Source: Euryodendron excelsum (Eukaryota; Streptophyta; Magnoliopsida; Ericales; Pentaphylacaceae). From it: DNA of 64,000 bases. The stretch lies in NCBI GenBank assembly GCA_033060915.1, contig CM065392.1:17948501-18012500 (forward strand), written 5' to 3'. A model generated the notes under the pieces. It saw nothing but the letters and a program-made list of their open reading frames with translations. It did not search any database and was not told the origin of the DNA. Below, piece by piece: positions 22,586 through 34,879 of this stretch; within the stretch, counting starts at the first letter, position 1, and every line of letters begins with the position of its first letter. Made by a program: the position numbers and the translations under genes.

Positions 22586-25090
22586 GACCAATAGTGTAAT
22601 TTATCCAAATAATTTTCAAAACAACCATCTCTTGAGTAGTTTTCTAAAATGTAACTCTCTTGAGTTTGTGTTAAAATGGGTTTCAAAACAAATCTCATTT
22701 GAATGGTTTTTTAAAACATTACCCTCTTGAGTTTGTGTAAAAATAGTTTTCAAATCAATCCTCTCTTGAGTGGTTTTCTAAAATGTTACTCGATCTCTTA
22801 AGTTTGTGTTAAAATAGTTTTTAAAATAACCCACTCTTAGTGGTTTTCTAAAATATAACTCTCTTGAGTTTTGAGTTTGTGTTAAAAATAGTTTTCAAAA
22901 TAACCCTCTCTCAAGTTATTTTAAAAAAATATTACTCTCTCGAGTTTATGTAAAAATGGTTTTTAAGATAACTCTCTTGAGTTGGTTTTTCAAGTAGTTT
23001 TACAAAACACACAACTCTCTTGAATTGAGTTTTCAAAAGATTTCTAGATGAAATTATAACTTTCTCACACGAAATGAAACTTTTCTAAGTGTTTTCTAAA
23101 AGTTCTTCCCATAAAATCATAAGTTTTCTACATAAAATTATAAGATTTTTACATAAAAACATGAGTTTTCTACATAAAATCATAGTTTTCAAAAGCAATC
23201 TTTTAAGTCTTGCACATAAAATGACACTCTTCAAATCTCTCAAAACCATTAGGTTCAAAACCCAAGTTCTCTCTCTCTAGGTTTCAAAGCCGTCACTCTC
23301 TAGGTTTCCAAAACCCTAGTTTTTCTTTCTAAGGTTCCAAAACCCTAGTTTTTTCTCTCTAGGTTTCCAAAACCATAGGTCAACCTAATCGAAGTTAATT
23401 AACCCTAAGTCAATCACACCTTAGTGAGTCAACTCGGTCAACCTAACCCAAAGTAGTTAACCCTTGGTTTACTTAACCTTAATTAACAAACTTTGCCTAA
23501 GTTGTCTAATCACAAACCTCGAATTCCAAATCCGAAGTTCAAAAACCATTTTCATATTTGTTTTCCAAAAACCTTTACTCTTTTGAGTATTCGAAGAATC
23601 ATGTTGACAACATTTTCAAATATTTTCACAACTTTCTCAAATTGTACGTCTTCAATAGTTCTCTTGAACTTGTCTAAACCAAAAGTGGCTAGATACTTAG
23701 CATTTTTAAAAACTAGTTTTCAAAATGTTTTCTAAAAACTCACAATGCTAAGGATGATCATAACTCTCCCATGATTAAGGTTTCTAAAGGAATGAGATAT
23801 ATTAATTGAAACATTCATGGTTCATATTAGGGTTCTATACTCTAAGGTTTTCAAAACCTTTTTCAAAAATGATTTTCAAGAGTCACATTTTGAGACAATC
23901 TTAGTTTTTCTATGATTAAGTTTTTCAAAAGAAAAGTGAAATATCAAATGAGACCATCACGGTTCACCCTAAAGTTATCCAAAATATAAAAGGAAGTTTC
24001 TAACCCTTTTTCTAAAATTCATTTTCCAAAAAATCATATCTCTCAAGGAGTTTAGTTTGGTCAATAACTAAATCTCTTAAACGTGATGAAACATTTAAAA
24101 AAAGCCTTTTATAAGGCATAGAAAATGATTTTCAAAACTTTTCGAAGACAAGTCTTCAAGAGCTCTTGTTTTTTCCAATCTAAACTCCATCTTCAAGAAT
24201 CTCTAATCAAGTTTTCAAAATGGTTTCAAACTCTCTTGAGTCTATTTAAAAAAATATATATTTCAAAACTCTATTGAGTTGATTTCAAAAATATTCTAAA
24301 ACTCTCTCGAGTTCACTTTCAAGTCAAAACTCTCTTGAGTTCAAGTGTCAAAACCCTCCAAGGCTCTCTTGAGTTCACTTTCCAAATTGTGCTCTAGCAC
24401 AAACTACGAATGACATGATTTTTGCCAAATGAGATACGTAGATAACCTAAACAACTTAGTTGTGGTCACATCTTTTCAAAACTTTCTTTTCATCAAAATT
24501 CTTTATCTTAAACCTTCTATTTTAAAAAATATTTTCAATGTGCATCATCCATCATTCATCCTTAAAGTGATGAAAAAAACTCATTTTCAAAATTACATAA
24601 GTGGATATAGTGAATATTAGGTAACCAGAAATTAATGAGTGAATTAAGTGTACATCAACATGTAGGTATAAATTATCGGGTGAAGTAAGGTGATGATCTT
24701 AGGATATCTTTCCTACACTAACCAACCCCTGAACTATAGATCTCTAGTGCGAAAACCAACATTGAGTCACATTTTAAAAGGGTTTTGAAACATTTTCAAA
24801 AGATTGCTAAGAAAACCTCATTTTTTAAAAACTTTCTCCAGAAGGCATTTTCAAGGCATTTTTAAAACTTCTAAGTTTAGTCTTTAGATTATACTTAGTT
24901 TTAGGTAACCTAGTACGTGTTTAATTATGTTAGGTGGCAACTCCAAGTTTTTTCAAAAATCCCTTATTCAAATCAAATTTCAAGTTTGAACCCCCTTCGC
25001 ACTTGTCTTTTTAGGAAGGTGAATTCTATCAGAGAGAATATCGGATTTTCCTAAGCCAAGAGACGTCCATCAAAAAATCAGGGCTTGATA
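22586..25090 (+). mobile_element. LTR F, 5'-truncated copy of the long-LTR family, plus strand
   Basis: The last ~500 bases match the ends of LTR E and of inverted A-C: GGTAACCAG..ATGAGTGAA near 24620, TACACTAACCAACCCCTGA near 24713, TTAGGTGGCAACTCCAAG near 24935, and AAAAAATCAGGGCTTGATA at the end (family end GCGACA). The first half (22586-24400) is TTTTCAAAA/CTCTTGAG-rich, like the corresponding part of E. The U3, TATA and 157 bp modules are absent. No primer-binding site follows 25090, so this is not a 5' LTR of an intact element. Confidence 0.7.
22622..22985 (+). repeat. Degenerate ~67-75 bp tandem repeat in LTR F
   Basis: The motif CTCTTGAGTTTGTG(T)TAAAA recurs at 22657, 22724, 22795, 22861 and about 22936 (spacings 67, 71, 66, 75), each followed by TAGTTTTCAAAA-like and GGTTTTCTAAAAT-like blocks. 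Confidence 0.75.
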
Positions 25091-26084
25091 ATATTCATGC
25101 GTAAAGTTTTGCTATATGAAATTATAATAAAGTAATACTCAATAAGTTCTAATAAAAAAAAAGTAAATTGTTTATGAGTTTGGTCTCCTCTTCAAGTCAT
25201 AAAATCATTATTTGTTGTCTTGTGACTATCATTCGTAAAATGCTCCAAACAAGTATTCAGTGAAAGTGGAACTAATTTATTAATTTTCTCACATTTGATT
25301 AAACAAATTTATAGATAATTTCTAGAATAATAACAATGTAGTGATTCACATAAATCCCATGGATAAATTTTTATTTGCATGAAATTATGATTTGGTTGCA
25401 CATGTACAAGAAGAGCATGCTAAAAAGGGAGTGGCTCACATTTATTACTTTTATATCCAAAACTAGTTATGAATTATTACATTCGTGTATTCTATCTTTT
25501 CTAGTCAAGTTTTATTTTCGTAAGTTTAAGTGTATAAAATATGAAGTGTTGTGTCATTCCATTTTATAAAATACTAATAAATGGTCTGGGATCCATTTTA
25601 CTGACAATACTTTGTCATTTGGTTCTTTGGTTGCGTGGAAGATATGTTGTGAGAATTGTTACAGTTTAAAGTTAAAATTATTGTTTCTACCTATTGAAAC
25701 TTTGTAGTTCTCTAAATGAAAATGTTGAATTTGTGGTTATATTCCAAGTAAAAAGTAACAAGAAAGTTTGGAACCACTAAGATCATTAGCATGATTTAAA
25801 AAAAGAAGAATAAGCTATTGCAGCATTATAATGATTCAATCATGTGAGAATTATCAGTCAATGATTTTGGATGTCAACTCTCTTTCTTTAAGAAAACATG
25901 TTAATTTTTATCTTAATGTTCATATTTAATATTGAGTAACTATTTATCACTGTAATTCTTTATGATTCGATGTGTTATTTAGATAATGTACAAATATTAA
26001 ACACATCTTCATTTAACTGCATTACTTAGTAGTAATTGTTTAGCTAAAATTTATTAATGCAAATATATATTAACAAATGAGTTA

Positions 26085-26090
<6 letters not shown>

Positions 26091-26115
<25 letters not shown>
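26091..26115. repeat. (AT)n microsatellite
   Basis: An uninterrupted alternating AT run of about 25 bases. Confidence 0.9.
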
Positions 26116-26116
<1 letters not shown>

Positions 26117-26351
26117 CTTTGTAGTAAGCAGTTATTATTGTTCCTTCTTTTTAAATTCAGATTAATTTTATCATGATTAAGATTCCAAAGACTAGAGTAA
26201 CGAGGAACAGGGAAAACAGAACAAAATGAAAATAGAAAATAGAGAAGACAAAAATGTTAGCTAAGAAATGTTTTATTGTTTGACTAATTTCAAGTGTTAA
26301 ATATTATGTTTGATTAATTTAAGAATGCTTAATAAGTGAAAATCCAAGTTG

Positions 26352-26356
26352 TCATG
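26352..26356. repeat. Left target-site duplication TCATG of solo LTR E
   Basis: TCATG here and TCATA at 30645-30649 flank the LTR; four of five bases match. Confidence 0.7.
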
Positions 26357-26879
26357 TGTAAGCACCCATTTTTGCTCACTTAGTAATCTCCGGCCCGACC
26401 AAACTCACATTCAAATGAGTACAGATTCATTCAAGCTTAAACCAACTTTCTAGACTCAATTCAGTTAATCAACTGTTTCGCGGGCCCACCAAGCCCAATA
26501 GAGGCAAAATGCCTTGGGGAATTTCTAGGTCCAATTCCAGTTAGCATGTCTTCCTAAAGACGGTAAATCCATATTTCAACCTCAATTCCAGTCTAGACCA
26601 GTCAAACTCAATTTGGTACGTTTTTTGAGAAAATACGATAAGCTCATCTAGCATGGCACGTTTACCCAAAAAGAACGAAACCCCTCAGAATGATAAGTCC
26701 CTTCACACCCGTCGACCGGGACGGAACCCAAGTCCCCAAGATGATAGAGTGGTTTATTTCTGGCGCTTGCTAGCCCGCCAACATAGAATGTTCATTATTT
26801 GGCCCGTCAATCGAGAAAGTACTTAAGGCCCCAAGGCAATAAGACCATCCAATAGCTTCTTGAGATCAAGCAGTCTTCG

Positions 26880-27095
26880 AAATGAACTCACACCATCAGA
26901 GTGACATAAACACTCACAAATATCGCAACCATTAGAGTGACAGAAACAGTCACAAATAAGTCAACATCGGGAATGCCAACAAACCCTTATATCACGGGAC
27001 CGAACACGCCTCTTGGTCGTGACACATTTACTGGAGGACAGGATACCTTTGAAAACCAATTTGTCACATACCATCAAAGTGACAAAAGCACTCAA
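26880..27095 (+). repeat. Short dispersed repeat in U3 of LTR E
   Basis: The block CCAT(C/T)A(G/A)AGTGACA.AAACA(C/G)TCACAAATA occurs near 26890 and 26930 (about 40 bases apart) and again in diverged form near 27070. LTR A has the counterpart CTCTAACGATTGTGATGTTTGCGAG near 8408. The function is unknown. Confidence 0.5.
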
Positions 27096-27239
27096 AACCG
27101 AGGTAAACACCAGTGCCTGCAAGCCCATTCCGGTGAAAAATGACCAAAACACCCCCTTGGGCCCCACTAACACGCTTCTTTAAAAAGTACCTGAGACCTT
27201 CGAGCTGTAAGTCCATCATTCCAAGATTATTCTAGAGAT

Positions 27240-27780
27240 AATCTAGCAAGTTCTAGTGCGCTCCAGTCTCTTCCAGATCGATTCCAAGAGCATTCAGTCA
27301 AAATGACCATTTTGCCCCTAAACATCCAATTGCCTCTGGGAACCACATCGGCTCTAAAAATCAAACTGGTTACCTTCCAATGATGCTTCTAATAATATTC
27401 CCAACCTTTCAATACCTTTTCAAACCATTCTGAATCCATTCCAGTAAATTCGACGCGAAATGATCGTTTTGCCCCTAGTGGACTGGTCACCTTTTTCAAC
27501 CATACTGGCTCTGGGTATTAAACCAGAAATCCCTCAAAATACTTTTAATAGTGTTTTCAACCTTCAAGCCTTTTCATGGATCACTCTGGGTCGATCCCAT
27601 TATTCTCCCAATTCAAATGACCGTTTTATCCCTCGTGGTTCGCTCGCTCTTTTCAATTATTTCGGCTCTTATCATCAAGTCAATTACCTCCAGGATACTC
27701 TTTTAGGGCTCTCATTCATTCCCAGTCGAGTCTGGTTATTTGGAACCTTCCGAATCATTTTCAAACTTTGCGGAGTCACT
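27240..27780 (+). repeat. Tandem modules of 157 bp in U3 of LTR E
   Basis: The core TGACC(A/G)TTTTGCCCCTA recurs with its GCCCCTA (or ATCCCTC) part at 27314, 27471 and 27628, spaced exactly 157 and 157 bases. Each unit also has an ACATCGGCTCT..AT(C/T)AAAC block. This is the same array, inverted, as in LTRs A and C. Confidence 0.8.
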
Positions 27781-27979
27781 CTTAGTGAAGCCAAGCCAAA
27801 TATTGTATGGTAGTCACTAGAACAGACGCCCAAATCTTTTGCCTTGCGTCCCAGGAGTCAAAGTTCTGTTTATTGCCGCCCTAACAAGTTTCCTAAGGGA
27901 GTGGTGCCATTAGTAGTGGCCTAAGCCAAATTTTAACCTAGAGCCACTGCAACAGGCTCCAAGAAGGTTTTTGGTTGCC

Positions 27980-27987
27980 TATAAATA
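27980..27987 (+). promoter_or_regulatory. LTR E TATA box (TATAAATA)
   Basis: TATAAATA in the context GGTTGCCTATAAATATAGGGC lies about 200 bases downstream of the U3 modules. It is positionally conserved with LTRs A and C, so it is the likely LTR core promoter. Confidence 0.65.
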
Positions 27988-30900
27988 TAGGGCATCCCCT
28001 GCATATTCTAGGTCCTCAAAATCGCTCCAGAAACTCTACCTCTCTAAAAGCAGACTTCGAGTTACCCCAAAAATCCTAATTCTCTCAAGTCTCCTTCAAA
28101 CCCTAGCCTCTATACAATCTATACCCTCAAACCCTAATCTACAAACTTCAAACCCTAGCCTTCAAGCTCCATTGAAGGTCAAGTCCAGCCCTTGGAAGCC
28201 CTTGAAAATCATCTCAAAGTTCAAGCCAGTCCTCCATTGAAGCATACAATCTAACAAGAAGATAATGTAGGTTTTTATTTACTTGTATGCAGTCCCCTCT
28301 CTCTCTCTCTTCTCCCTTCCAGCCCACTTGGACTAATCTCTATTTTAATCCCCATATTCTACCTCCTCTTCTTGCATGCTTGAAATAAGGAACCTCTTGG
28401 TTCATGCCTAGGAAGGCTTTGGAGGGAATCACCGTGTCGGGAATTTTCTTTAAGTTCAACCTAAGACAGTGTGGGTCAGACCCCCTTGGTAATGTGGTGA
28501 AACCTAACCTTGTATATTCATATATCTATTGCATTGTTGCTATCATAATCATGCATTCAAAGATGTTTTTCAAACTTGCATTAAAAAGTTGCTTTCAAAA
28601 CTTGCATTCAAAACATTTTCTTTCAAAATTATTTTCAAAACCAACACTGTAAAATGATTCTAACCATTCCATGGTTAGGGTTGTTTTAGACAAGTATTAT
28701 ATTCAATATGATCATCAAGGTCCAAATTTGGGTTCAAACCTTAAATTTTTTTTCAAGAAATTATAACTCCAAGATGATTCTAGCCATTCCATGATTGGGA
28801 TTGTTTTATGGAAGTGTTACATTTAAAGAGACCACCAAAGTCCATATTAGGGTTTTAAACCCCAGTTGTTATCAAAATCACAACCCTAGAATGGTTCTAA
28901 TCTTTTCATGATTAGAATCGTTTTAGGAAAAGTGAGATATTCAAGAGATTTTCAAAAGTCTATATTCAAATCTTTCTAAAATAAGTTTTGCAAATCCACT
29001 TCCTAAAAATTCTTTTCAAAAATCATGGCTTTCTATTTACTTCAAATCATAAATTTCTAAAACCATTTTCTACATGAAATCATAGATTTTCTAATTTAAA
29101 AATCACATAAAATGATAAATTTTCAAAACTAAAGCTTTCCAATTTCAAGTCAAATTAAATCTTGTCCAAATAAGAAACCCAATCAAATATCCTATTTTTC
29201 GAAATAAACTCTAATCTTCTGTTTTAAGAAATAGAAATTAAATCTTTCATAATTCTAATTTTTCTAAAGTCTATCTTTCCTAATTTCAAAACGTTCCCTT
29301 TCCAAACTTTTCAAAAATAAAACTTTTCATTTTCAATTGAAATTTAATCTTTCTAATTCAAATGCATTGCTTAAACCTTAGGTCCTAGGATTTCTTAAAT
29401 TCCAAGTTACCTCAAACCTAGGTTAAACCATTTCAAGCTCAACTTTTCAAATTTCAAATTCAAACCTTTCTTAATTTAACCATTTCCTAAATCAAATCTT
29501 TTCAAAATCAAGTCTTTCCTAAAATGGAAACTTTCCTAAAGTAAAATTTTTCTAATTTGAAACTTTCCTAAAACCAAGCTTTCTAAAATCAAACTTTTCA
29601 TCTTTTAATCAAACCTTTCTATTTCAATTGCATATTTAAACCCTAGGTTATAAAAACCCTAGGATACCTAATCCCTAGTTGAACCATAACCCTGAGTTAG
29701 AAAAGTTTAAATCTTTTCTAATTCTTAAGTCTAAATCAATATGGTTTTCAAATCCCAATCAAAGTCAAGATGCTTTCAAAGTTCGATTCAAACTTTTCCA
29801 AGCAAGTCCAAGTTCTATTTTAAAGTTTAATTTCAAGTCTTCAAATCAAAGTCCAAACAAGAACCTTTTCAAGTCAAACTTTCTAAAGGCTTCAACGTAT
29901 CTTTTCAAATCAAATAAGACCTCAAAGTGTCTATGTTCAATTGGACCTCGAGCTCGAATTACAACTGACTTGATTCCCAATAAAGGGATACGTAGGCAGC
30001 AATGATAAGTGCGGTCACAATCTTTTTTAAAATTTCAATTCTCTTTTTTAAATCTCTCTCCAAATTCTTTTTCTGCACTTGCATATCATACTTCATATCA
30101 TCCTTAAAATAATGACATAAACCTCTTTTCAAAATTCTCAAAGTGCATATAATTGGATATTGGATAATCGAAAATTCTAAATGAGTGAACCTAGGGTAAA
30201 AAGATATATAGGTACTATAAGAGCATGATAGGATGATAGCCTAGTGCACTTCCCTATACGTAACCAATCTCTGAAACTAGAATCATTGTTTTTGAAATAC
30301 CAAAACGGAGTTATTTTCAAAAAAAGGGCTTAAAAGTTTTCAAAAGTTGACAAACAATCTGTTTTCTCTAAAAAAAAAAAAAAAAAAACCCTCTCTTGAG
30401 GAAATTTTCCAAAACCTTTTTGAAAACCTAAAGTTTAATCTTCAAATTGCATTTAGTTTTAAGAGACCTAACTCACCTTAACAAAGTTAGGTGGCGACTC
30501 CAAACCTTTTTCAAAAGCCCTTATTCAAGTCAATTTTTAATTCAAACTTAGTCGCACTCGTCCTTCTAAAACGATGAGTTCTAACTAGAAAGTACTATAT
30601 GTTTCTCACATATTATCTCGAGTGCGAAAAATCAGAGCACGACATCATACTGTTAGAGTTGAGAAAGAGGTTAAATTCAAAGATCGAAGATCGACAAAAA
30701 ATAAGGTTCTGTTCACATAATTAACACAAAAGGAAAAATAGTCAACTCCTACATAACCAAGAATTTATTTTTTACTACCAATCAGATTTCACGAAGAATT
30801 TGCAATTTCAAAATTCGATTTTTCTCAAATGAAATGTCCAAAAATAATGAAAATTTTCAGCTATGATCTGTGATGTATCTAGTTTTTTTATTTGCAAAAT

Positions 30901-32405
30901 GGTGGTTATGAACAACTTTGCATCATAGGAGTAACTTCTATCAAAATTAAAATATTAATATAGTATCATGTGCGAATGTTCAAGGTAAGAACTATATATA
31001 TGAAACCATCCAATAACACAATGAATATTCATGTCCCATTTAAATGTTATCATTAACTCATATTCTAATTGCGAATCTTGATGTTCATTTATTTTTATTC
31101 AACTCACACATTCATATGCTTATGATCACACATGAATTGTATCACAAGTAATAAATCATATCAATTAAGCACATAATATCTATGACAATATGTTCCGCCC
31201 ATGGTTCGTCCCTCCAAATTTAAAACAAAACCTACTCTCTCACTTACAAATAAAATAGATATATGAAAGCAGGATTAGTAAATATCCTCTTTTTTGTTTA
31301 TTTCTTCAAAGACTAAAAACACACAAATGCATTTCACAACTAAGATGTCCACCCAAGTCCCATTATGTACCAAGTATATATGTAAAAACAATTAAAAATT
31401 AACTTAAATAAATCATTATTTGAACTCCTTATTGTCATTTATTATTATTTTTTAAACAAAACATGAAGTTTCACAAACCTTCATTACCGCAATAAAAAAA
31501 TTGAAAGCATTGTCATGTTCAGTATCTTCAGAGAAATATGTGTTTTAAAGCATTTGTCACATCTCACTTAGGGATGAGACCAGCCATGAGCCACTAAGTT
31601 TTGGCCCAAGAGTCACGGAAGTGTTGAACTTGCTTAGTGAATTAAGCATTAAAATACCATTCTAATGGCAACTCCTCTTCATCAATTAAATTAAATCACA
31701 TAGTATAGTTGAGCAGCCCTTATATTTGGCGGAGGTTCGGTCCCCAAAGCCTTTTAGATGTGAGAGAGCGGATAAATATTCAATGTTTCCTGTGGTATAA
31801 GACACTCTTGGAAAAGATCTAATCCAAGTCATCTAGTCTTTATTTCAAGTTTAAGGACAGAGTGTTGTGTTTTACTCTTGAATTGCAATTATTATTTTCT
31901 TAGATTCATAAAATATGAATCTATATTTAATCTTAGTGGTTAGAATAACTAGGAGTCAAGGGTAAGATCTCTATAATGGTAATATGTGTGGTGATCCTAA
32001 AGTAATTGGAGTTATTTTATCTTATTTTGAGTTTTAACGATGTTAGTCTTCCCCATAGTGTGTTATATAAATTTGAGATATTGTTTCTAAAGGGATACCC
32101 ATGAGATTTGTTTATGAAGATATATTTAATTTTGTAGGCTATCCTATGATAACTAAAAAGTGAGAGTAGGTACTGAACAATATATCACATTCTCTTCCTT
32201 AGATTGGAATAGTCAACAATGATACTTGTAAGAAAATGTTAACTATCAGTTGTAATTAAAAATTGGTTGATATTGGTTTCTTTCATTGTGATGATTCTAC
32301 TATTGGGTTTTAGTGATTGATAATTTGGTAGAGGCTGACATGGTATTTTTGGAGGGTTAAATAGTTTTCAGTTTCGACATTAAGAATTTTTAGCATGATG
32401 TTTAA

Positions 32406-32534
32406 TTTTTGAGGTCACTATTGAAGAGCATAAGCTTATGAAAATTTAGAAATATTTATCTTACCTCAATTTTTGAGGTCATGATTGAAGAGCATAAGCT
32501 TATGAAAATTTAAAAATATTTATCTTGCCTCTTC
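32406..32534. repeat. 64 bp tandem duplication
   Basis: TTTTTGAGGTCA(C/T)..ATTGAAGAGCATAAGC and the following TTATGAAAATTTA.AAATATTTATCTT are repeated with 64-base spacing (GAGGTC at 32411 and 32475) with few differences. A partial third AAATATTTATCTTATCTC follows at about 32547. Confidence 0.85.
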
Positions 32535-32859
32535 TAAGTGATTTAGAAATATTTATCTTATCTCTTCTAATTGTTTTTGTTATATCATTATTGATTTTAT
32601 TGGATTTAGTTCAAGTAGAAGAGAAATCTCAAGGTGAAATTGTGAGCTTATGAATCATTTGAAGGACCTTTTTGGTTGAATTAGAGTAAAAGAAATAGGA
32701 GGACCTTTCAAAGAATAGAGATGCTTTTGTATAAATTAAAAAAATTATTTTTTTGCCTATTTTTTACAGTTGGCTTTCTAAAATGATGAATCCTTATATA
32801 TAAACAATTATTTTGTAAAGGTTGCTTATAATAAGGGAACCGAGTTTGGCAACAATTTT

Positions 32860-33150
32860 TCCTTACTCTTTTCACTAGATGTAATTGTAATAATCTACAA
32901 TCTCAAAAACTATGCGGACTTCACTAGTAAATGTCATTATATGTAATTCTTGCATGAGGATAGAATTCAAAAAGCAGCGAATGAGTGAAAATTCACCAGT
33001 ACAATAATACAACCTCAAAAAATGAAACAATGTCTCAAATCTTAGAAACATAGCTTTAATTATGATATTATTATATTGGTTCATTGAAAATTCACTTTTT
33101 CAACAGAAAAACACTATAAGTTATGTTTCGATAAGATTAAAAATGATATG
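32860..33150. repeat. Tandem duplication unit 1, left part (continues at 39943)
   Basis: From TACTCTTTTCACTAGATGTAA through TATGCGGACTTCACTAG, GTGAAAATTCACCAGTACAA and AAACATAGCTTT this matches 40050-40130 and 40450-40660. The copia element splits this unit; its right part is 39943-40060. Confidence 0.8.
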
Positions 33151-34264
33151 TGTTAGAAATAATGTTTTCCTATTAAACTGTGTGTGTAATAAGTGTTCTA
33201 ACCAAATACAGCAACTAGCAACTAGAAGCAATTCCAAAAAAAAACAAAACAGAACTTAAACAACGTACTTGGTTATCATATTTAAATAAGAAATCTTGAA
33301 TATGAACAGAAGATCGAAGAATTGAAAGTTAGATCGAGTCGAGTGTGTGACACTCTTTCCTTAAAGACAGATGCGCCCCCCACAGTCGGTGCTCACGGAA
33401 AGATGGATATCTGCCTCCTAGGATGAAATGATGTCAACAGATTCTACGCAGCATTTCAATAAAATTTGCTCAGCGGAAACCAGATAATTCTCCACTTTCT
33501 TAGAGGATAATGAGAGGAGGAAGAAGATGCAATATATTAAAAACCATGCAATGCAATTTCAGAAAAAATTCGTAACTACGAATGCAGGATTCGGCTCTAT
33601 GTATAGAGCCCAAATGCCTATTCATTACACTAGTTCGAATAGGTACCAATAACCAAACAGTCCCTTGCCGGAGGGACACATCACTTCACCAGAAACGGAG
33701 AGACATAACTCTTCACCTGAACGGCACCAGTCAACGGACACACCTGTTCAGTCAACAGCCAGAAATAAAATTAACTAATTAATTTATATCCAACTCTGGC
33801 CCAAAAAGATAAGGGTTGAAGCTAACCATGCCCACGCCCCGCCCCAACCCAACCCAAATCGGACCGAACTGACAAGTGATGGCAGCAGTGCACGCGCGTT
33901 TGTGGAGTATTAGGTCAACCCATGGGTTCCATAGGTCCTCTTCCTTCCACAAAAGTGGGGTGCCCCTTAAGGCCCAAACCTTACTCCAAACTTGGGTTAT
34001 ATATGCACAACATGTTTCCCATAAAAAAATCAATGTGGGATAACTCACTTTCTACTACATAACCCATATTTAAGGGGGTGACTTTGGAGGCCAATAACTC
34101 ATTTAATCCTACATGGATTTGAGTAAGTAAATAGTCAAAATTCATCTCCTCACAGACGTAAATCCAACGTACCAAGGACTTGACGCAATGGAGGTATAGG
34201 TCCCACTCTTATATTGGCTCAAAGATGGACAAAACAATGATTTAACATCCATGTTTTTCTAGCA
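33151..34264 (-). mobile_element. 3' LTR of the copia element (1114 bp)
   Basis: On the minus strand it starts TGCTAGAAAAACATGG at 34264 (family TGTTAG, one change) and ends TTATTTCTAACA at 33151. It matches the LTR at 38935-39942 over almost its whole length. Its TATA position reads CTATGTATAG instead of CTATTTATAG. Confidence 0.88.
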
Positions 34265-34266
34265 AT

Positions 34267-34273
34267 CCCCCCC
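34267..34273 (-). other. Polypurine tract of the copia element
   Basis: A run of seven C on plus (G on minus) in the context ATGGGGGGGAT directly precedes the 3' LTR start. Copia elements commonly have such G-rich tracts. Confidence 0.75.
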
Positions 34274-34879
34274 ATGAATGAGATTGGCTGGAAATGAAAA
34301 ATGCAAATGAGAATGCAGACTCGACAGAGAGATAGAGAATACAGGTGGAAAGTTGCCACATTGGGAAAGGTGGCTTTTGGCTTTGAACTTTCCCTAGTGA
34401 AATACCATCGGGTTTATTTAGCTAACTAGTGAACATGATGTCTTGAACTGTCTAGTCGTTTGTATAAATCAAGCCAATAATACTCACACAGTTCCTTTCC
34501 AATCATCTAGTGATTCATTCGGTTGTGCTCGTTTTGGTCTTGAACAATGCCTAGTAGATTCATGAGTACTCTAGAGAAATTAGCCTTAAGAAATTCTCAT
34601 AGAAGTGGCTCCTTCATACTCATATAGGTGATCTCTTATTAAGAGTATCCTGTTATACTCCACTTAGAATTCCTAAAGGTATAAGAATCATTAAGAGCTA
34701 AGCTCATCCTAAGCACCATCTGCAGGTTATCACTATTTCATCATAAAAATGGATAACAGAACGAGTTCCTTAGTGATTTTTCCTAAGTCACGCACAATTC
34801 GGTTGTCCCATTGAACCTAGATCTTAGGATCTCTAGTCAGCTAGGTTAGGTTGCCATTATGGCAACTTTTTAAGTCATA

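Larger units (their letters stand above)
25091..26356. other. AT-rich stretch with no recognised gene
   Basis: Between LTR F and LTR E there is about 1.27 kb of AT-rich sequence. I see no domain, no RNA gene and no clear terminal repeats. It contains an (AT)n microsatellite at 26091-26115. Short frames such as 25375-25569 have no recognisable product. Confidence 0.5.
26357..30644 (+). mobile_element. Solo LTR E, 4288 bp, long-LTR Ogre/Tat-like family, plus strand
   Basis: It starts TGTAAGCACCCATTTTTGC and ends AATCAGAGCACGACA. The flanks are TCATG (26352-26356) and TCATA (30645-30649), a 5 bp duplication with one change. No primer-binding site follows and no polypurine tract precedes, so it is a solo LTR. 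Landmarks in order: GC-richer U3 with CTCCGGCCCGACC near 26390, 157 bp modules near 27290-27780, TATA at 27980, a leader with CCTCAAACCCTA-type repeats (28010-28230), a pyrimidine tract at 28290-28320, then long CAAATC/TTTTCAAAA-rich U5 sequence. Frames at 27460, 27971 and 29679 are LTR sequence. Confidence 0.88.
30645..33150. other. AT-rich intergenic stretch
   Basis: No gene, RNA or complete mobile element is recognised in this 2.5 kb. It contains a 64 bp tandem duplication at 32406-32534. Its right end (from about 32860) is one copy of a duplicated segment that the copia element split (see 40064-40770). Confidence 0.5.

Noticed and set aside
27460..27813. 117-codon plus-strand frame in LTR E
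   Set aside because: It lies across the 157 bp LTR modules, has no domain, and the aligned region of other LTR copies does not keep the frame.
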